Below are positions 60,631 through 64,000 of a stretch of 64,000 nt of DNA, in pieces. A model generated the notes under the pieces. The model was not told where the DNA came from. It saw nothing but the letters and a program-made list of their open reading frames with translations, and did not search any database. Origin of the DNA: Frateuria_A yonginensis (lineage in GTDB: Bacteria > Pseudomonadota > Gammaproteobacteria > Xanthomonadales > Rhodanobacteraceae). Each line of letters starts with the position of its first letter. The first letter of the stretch is position 1. The position numbers were made by a program, and so were the translations under genes. The stretch covers positions 124,001 through 188,000 of the forward strand of contig NZ_JBBBNY010000004.1 in the NCBI RefSeq assembly GCF_037137055.1, read 5' to 3'.

Positions 60631-61733
60631 CCGATGCGCTCGATGCCGGTGCGCAGCGCATAGCCGGCAAAACCCGCCTCGATCCGCTCCAGCGGAAGCA
60701 GGCCCATGCACGGCATGGCGCCATGGGCGTCGACTCCCCCGTCCGCGAGCTGCTGGGCCAGCACCACGGCGGGCGTGACGGGCACCTGCGGACCGTCGCC
60801 GGCGTCGGCATCCAGCCACCAGCGCAGGCACAGGGCCTCGCCCGCCGGATCGGTCCCGGATACCTCCACCACCATGCCGCCGATGTCCGTGCCGAAGCCG
60901 ACGAAGCGCTCACTGAAGCGGCGCAAGACAGGCGCGCATCGGGCCAGGTCGCGGATCAGTCCGAGCCGCACCAGGCCGGCGGCGCACCAGGTACCCGCCT
61001 GCAGCAATGGCAACTCCAGCCCCGCACGAAACAGCACCGTGCGTATGCCTGGGTAGCGCGCCGGGAACAGATCGAGATCGGGTACCTCGCACACGCCCAC
61101 ACGACGGCGGCCGAAGGGGAAGGATTGCCGCTTGCCGTCCATCCAACCATGCGCGTGCTGCCAGCGCCCATCCCGCCAGACGCGGATCGGCCGCCCGCAA
61201 TAGCCGAGGATCGATGCGACCGTGGCGTCCCCGCGCGGCGTGCGGTTGCCGGGGCTGATCGCATGCTCGATGCGTTCGATGCGACCGAAACGCGGCAGCA
61301 AGGCATCCACGACGGCGGCGCTGAGCGCGGGTACGCTCGACGCCCCGCTGACCAGCAGCCGCCCGGTGCGCCGCGCGCGCTCGTCCAGTCTCGTGATACC
61401 GCACACGAAGGCACGGCCGTCAGCCAGGTCCAGGTAGTCGCTGTCCACCGCCAGACAGGCTTCGGCCACGCGGTAGTCCTGACCTTGGAAGGGCCCCGCC
61501 GTATGGATGACCAGTTGTGGCTGCAGGCGGCCCAGATGTGCCGCCGCATCCGATCGTTCCATGTCGAGCTGGGCGATGTCGACATGGCGGCCGATGCTGT
61601 CGCGCAGCGCTTCCAGGGGCGCCAACCGCCGGCCCGCAAGGACCAGCGAAAACCGCACGTCCTGCGCCAGCCGCCGCGCGATGCGCGAGCCGAACACGCC
61701 CGTGGCGCCGATCACCACCACCCGCAATGCCAT
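60627..61733 (-). CDS. Saccharopine dehydrogenase-like NAD(P)-binding reductase
   Basis: A 368-residue protein with an N-terminal Rossmann domain (VVVIGATGVFGSRIARRL, then LAGRR) and the family segment VIHTAGPFQGQDYRVAEACL with YLDLADGRAF. It is of the saccharopine-dehydrogenase-like group in which true lysine-pathway activity is not expected; some relatives act on lipids. It is convergent with the DCC gene, whose stop it overlaps by four bases, and it starts just after the desaturase terminator. Confidence 0.82.
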   Translation of the reverse strand: MALRVVVIGATGVFGSRIARRLAQDVRFSLVLAGRRLAPLEALRDSIGRHVDIAQLDMERSDAAAHLGRLQPQLVIHTAGPFQGQDYRVAEACLAVDSDYLDLADGRAFVCGITRLDERARRTGRLLVSGASSVPALSAAVVDALLPRFGRIERIEHAISPGNRTPRGDATVASILGYCGRPIRVWRDGRWQHAHGWMDGKRQSFPFGRRRVGVCEVPDLDLFPARYPGIRTVLFRAGLELPLLQAGTWCAAGLVRLGLIRDLARCAPVLRRFSERFVGFGTDIGGMVVEVSGTDPAGEALCLRWWLDADAGDGPQVPVTPAVVLAQQLADGGVDAHGAMPCMGLLPLERIEAGFAGYALRTGIERIG

Positions 61734-61747
61734 CGCCGCTCTCCAAC

Positions 61748-61771
61748 AAAAAGCCCGCCAGGAGGCGGGCT
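61748..61771 (-). terminator. Rho-independent terminator of the desaturase gene
   Basis: GCCCGCC, loop of four, GGCGGGC; on the minus strand the stem is followed by TTTTTG. It lies 24 bases after the desaturase stop and 15 bases before the start of the reductase gene. Confidence 0.88.
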
Positions 61772-61794
61772 CTTCGTCATTCTACGGCGGGCGG

Positions 61795-62988
61795 TCAGGC
61801 GCCAGCGAGCGAATACCCCTTCAGGCGCGCGGCGAACTCCTGCAGGGAGCGGATGCCGCTCTGCTCGGCCTCCGTCACCCACTGCTGCAGGCCCTTGAGG
61901 GTCTGCTCGGCGCCGCGCTGCTCCATCAGTGCCGCCAGGCGGGCGCGGAAGTCGCACACGGTGCGCAGGGTCGGGCGCTTGGCCAGCAGGGCCTGCAGCT
62001 TGGCGCTGCCGTCCTTGTCCAGCCAGCGGCCGCCGTCGGCCAGCGCGCGGCGCAGGCGACGCGGCATCGACTTGAGGTTGTCGCCGGCGTGGGCGGCTTC
62101 CTCGCGCAGGGTCGGCACGATCACGCCGCGGTAGTAGTCGGTCATCGCCTGGAAGCGGTGGGTCAGCACGGCCTTGAGCGTCTCGGCATCGGGCAGGTGC
62201 ACGTTGGGGCGGATGTCCAGCGTCGGCGCCACGCGCAGCACCTTGGCCAGGCCCACCGCGCGCAGTGCGCAGATCACCGCCCAGCCGATGTCGAACTCCC
62301 ACTTGCGCAGCGCGAACTTGGCCGAGCTGGGGAAGGCGTGATGGTTGTTGTGCAGCTCTTCACCGCCGATCCAGAAGCCCCACGGGATCAGGTTGGTCGC
62401 GGTGTCGGCGCTCTCGAAGTTGCGGTAGCCCCACCAGTGGCCGATGCCGTTTACGAAGCCGGCGGCCCAGAACGGGATCCAGATCATCTGCACCGCCCAC
62501 AGCGCGGCGCCGATCACGCCGAACAGCGCCAGGTCGACGATCAGCATCAGTGCCGGGCCCCAGTACGGGTGGCCGGTGTAGAGCTTGCGCTCGATCCAGT
62601 CGTCGGGCGTGCCGCGGCCGTACTTCTCCAGGTCCTCCTTCACTTCGGAGGCATCGCGATACAGCGAGACGCCGTCCCAGAAGACCTTCTTGATGCCGTA
62701 GATCTGCGGGCTGTGCGGGTCTTCCGCGGTCTCCACCTTGGCGTGGTGCTTGCGGTGCACCGCCACCCACTCCTTGGTGACCATGCCAGTGGTCAGCCAG
62801 CCCCAGAAGCGGAAGAAGTGCTGCACGACCGGGTGCAGGTCGACGCCGCGATGGGTCTGGCAGCGGTGGTAGTAGATGGTGACCGTGAAGATGGTGAGCT
62901 GCGTCACCACCAGCGTGTAGATCAGCATGGTGAGCCAACCGGCGTGGGTCACGCCGTTGGAAAGGAAGGTCAACACAGCATCGAGCAT
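61795..62988 (-). CDS. Acyl-CoA/acyl-lipid delta-9 fatty acid desaturase
   Basis: Introduces a double bond into saturated acyl chains, helping membrane fluidity. The 397-residue diiron membrane protein has the three histidine boxes HRCQTHR, HRKHH and HNNHH, about four hydrophobic helices, and a C-terminal extension of about 140 soluble residues. Start MLDAVLTFLSNG was preferred over upstream frames as it follows a purine-rich site and begins directly before the first helix. Monocistronic, with its own terminator. Confidence 0.92.
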   Translation of the reverse strand: MLDAVLTFLSNGVTHAGWLTMLIYTLVVTQLTIFTVTIYYHRCQTHRGVDLHPVVQHFFRFWGWLTTGMVTKEWVAVHRKHHAKVETAEDPHSPQIYGIKKVFWDGVSLYRDASEVKEDLEKYGRGTPDDWIERKLYTGHPYWGPALMLIVDLALFGVIGAALWAVQMIWIPFWAAGFVNGIGHWWGYRNFESADTATNLIPWGFWIGGEELHNNHHAFPSSAKFALRKWEFDIGWAVICALRAVGLAKVLRVAPTLDIRPNVHLPDAETLKAVLTHRFQAMTDYYRGVIVPTLREEAAHAGDNLKSMPRRLRRALADGGRWLDKDGSAKLQALLAKRPTLRTVCDFRARLAALMEQRGAEQTLKGLQQWVTEAEQSGIRSLQEFAARLKGYSLAGA

Positions 62989-63126
62989 CGGAAAACACCA
63001 GGGGAGTTGGAAAGGCAGTCTATCGGAGGGGTTTCCGTACCCGCCAGCATGGCCCATCACGTTTCAGGCATGCGTGAAACGTGGCCCGCTGTTGTGTAAA
63101 GGTGGGGGCGCCGTGACAATCAAGCA

Positions 63127-63861
63127 ATGACTCTGCCACAACCCCTGTTAAAGCTTGAGCAAGTCAGCCGCCGCCGCGCCGGGCGGCCCGCCGTGGAGGC
63201 GCTCAGCCTCGCGCTCGAGCGTGGCCAGGTGCTGGGGTTGCTGGGCATCAACGGCGCCGGCAAGTCGACCACGCTGGCGATGATCGCCGGTGCGCTGGCG
63301 CCCGAGCGCGGCCGCGTCCTGCTCGACGGCCAGGAGCTGGCCGAGCACCCGTCGCTCGCGCGCCGCCTGGTGGGCTGGCTGCCGGAACGTGCCCCGCTGT
63401 GGCAGGAACTGACCGTGGGTGAACATCTTGACGCACATGGTCGCCTGCGCGGGCTGGACGGCAAGGCGCTCGGGCAGGCACGCGCGCGCATGCTCGAGCA
63501 TCTGGAGCTGGCACCGCTGGAACGGCGTCTGGCCGGCGTACTCTCGCAGGGCCAGCGCCAGCGGCTGGGCCTGGCCTGCGCACTGCTGCACCAGCCGGCG
63601 CTGCTGGTACTGGACGAGCCCGGCAACGCGCTCGATCCGCTGCAGCTCGCCGCGCTGCGCGCACTGATCCGCGAACAGGCGGCCGCCGGCACGGCGGTGA
63701 TCCTGTCCACGCACGTGCTGACGGAAGTCACCGCCGTGTGCGATCGGGTCGCCATCCTGCACGAAGGTACCCTGCGCCACGAGGGGATGCTGGCGAAGGA
63801 CGACCACGCTGCGCTGGAGCGGCGCTTTTTCGGCATCGCCACCGCCCGGGCCGCCGCATGA
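63127..63861 (+). CDS. ABC transporter ATP-binding protein
   Basis: A 244-residue ATPase with Walker A GINGAGKST, Q-loop region WLPERAPLWQELTV, signature LSQGQRQRLGLACAL, Walker B LLVLDEPGNALDP (Gly where Thr is usual) and H-loop STHVL. The pattern resembles GldA/CcmA-like exporters with a separate permease. The stop overlaps the permease start by ATGA. Substrate unknown. Confidence 0.9.
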   Translation: MTLPQPLLKLEQVSRRRAGRPAVEALSLALERGQVLGLLGINGAGKSTTLAMIAGALAPERGRVLLDGQELAEHPSLARRLVGWLPERAPLWQELTVGEHLDAHGRLRGLDGKALGQARARMLEHLELAPLERRLAGVLSQGQRQRLGLACALLHQPALLVLDEPGNALDPLQLAALRALIREQAAAGTAVILSTHVLTEVTAVCDRVAILHEGTLRHEGMLAKDDHAALERRFFGIATARAAA

Positions 63862-64000
63862 GCGCACTGGCGGTGACCCGGCTGGAACTGCGCCGGCTGT
63901 TCGTGCGCCCGCTGGCCTGGGTGGTCGGTGCGCTGACGCTGGCCTGGCTGGCGTGGAACTTCACCCTGTTGCTGGGCAGCTTCCTCGCCGCGCAGGTGCG
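63858..64000 (+). CDS. ABC transporter permease, cut by the window edge
   Basis: The first 47 codons of a gene running off the right edge: MSALAVTRLELRRLFVRPLA followed by a first membrane helix (WVVGALTLAWLAWNFTLLLG). The start is typical of GldF/ABC-2 permeases, and its ATGA overlap with the preceding ATPase indicates a two-component exporter. Nothing more can be said from the fragment. Confidence 0.8.
   Translation, partial: MSALAVTRLELRRLFVRPLAWVVGALTLAWLAWNFTLLLGSFLAAQV

Overview
The window is about 64 kb of GC-rich chromosome (roughly 70% G+C by eye), densely packed and read in both directions, with about 62 protein genes and no rRNA, tRNA, CRISPR array, integrase or transposase that I can recognise. 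Gene content and protein flavour (aa3 oxidase/heme A cluster, tatABC, hemH, TonB-dependent receptor, FadL porin, short REP-type repeats) fit a gammaproteobacterium of the Xanthomonadales/Lysobacterales, probably Rhodanobacteraceae; the family is inferred from overall resemblance, not from an rRNA or a search.

Layout. 0.5-5.6 kb: tatABC, a SYLF-domain protein, hemH and a MidA-type methyltransferase, separated by two copies of a long non-coding repeat that ends in a REP. 5.7-9.4 kb: a TonB-dependent receptor behind a near-consensus Zur box, divergent from an EcsC-like gene, then a pteridine reductase. 9.4-13.8 kb (minus): DUF6159 membrane protein, folK, an MscS-type channel, folB and tsaD. 13.9-18.7 kb (plus): rpsU, yqeY, a DUF1328 peptide, dnaG, dedA and a bile-acid-symporter-fold transporter. 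18.9-22.1 kb: mgtA with a long leader holding small ORFs. 22.1-30.8 kb: terminal oxidase region (ctaB, EF-hand protein, ctaA, SCO-like protein, surf1, DUF2909, coxC, a 41-aa peptide, coxA, coxB, DUF2244), without ctaG/cox11. 31-38.2 kb: putA, an aldehyde dehydrogenase, a FadL porin, YcgL. 38.3-41.7 kb: a large membrane-anchored ankyrin protein. 41.8-44.7 kb: a Kef-type antiporter and hemB. 45-50 kb: a four-gene MacB-like export operon with three HlyD-type modules. 50.1-53.1 kb: glk, a thioredoxin-fold-like protein, a HAD phosphatase. 53.5-63 kb: SNF2 helicase, gpsA, secB, rpmB-rpmG, a DUF3016/DUF4166/DCC/saccharopine-reductase group and a desaturase. The right edge cuts an ABC transporter operon in its permease.

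Functional links. hemB, hemH, ctaB and ctaA give early, middle and late steps of heme synthesis and feed the aa3 oxidase beside them; putA delivers electrons to the same respiratory chain. The pteridine reductase, folK and folB point to pterin/folate metabolism. The points most worth a second look are the Zur-box receptor, the exporter with a tandem double adaptor, the mgtA leader, the missing ctaG with a palindromic micro-gene in its place, an in-frame insertion in DnaG, and REP elements that supply the stop codons of folK and tsaD.
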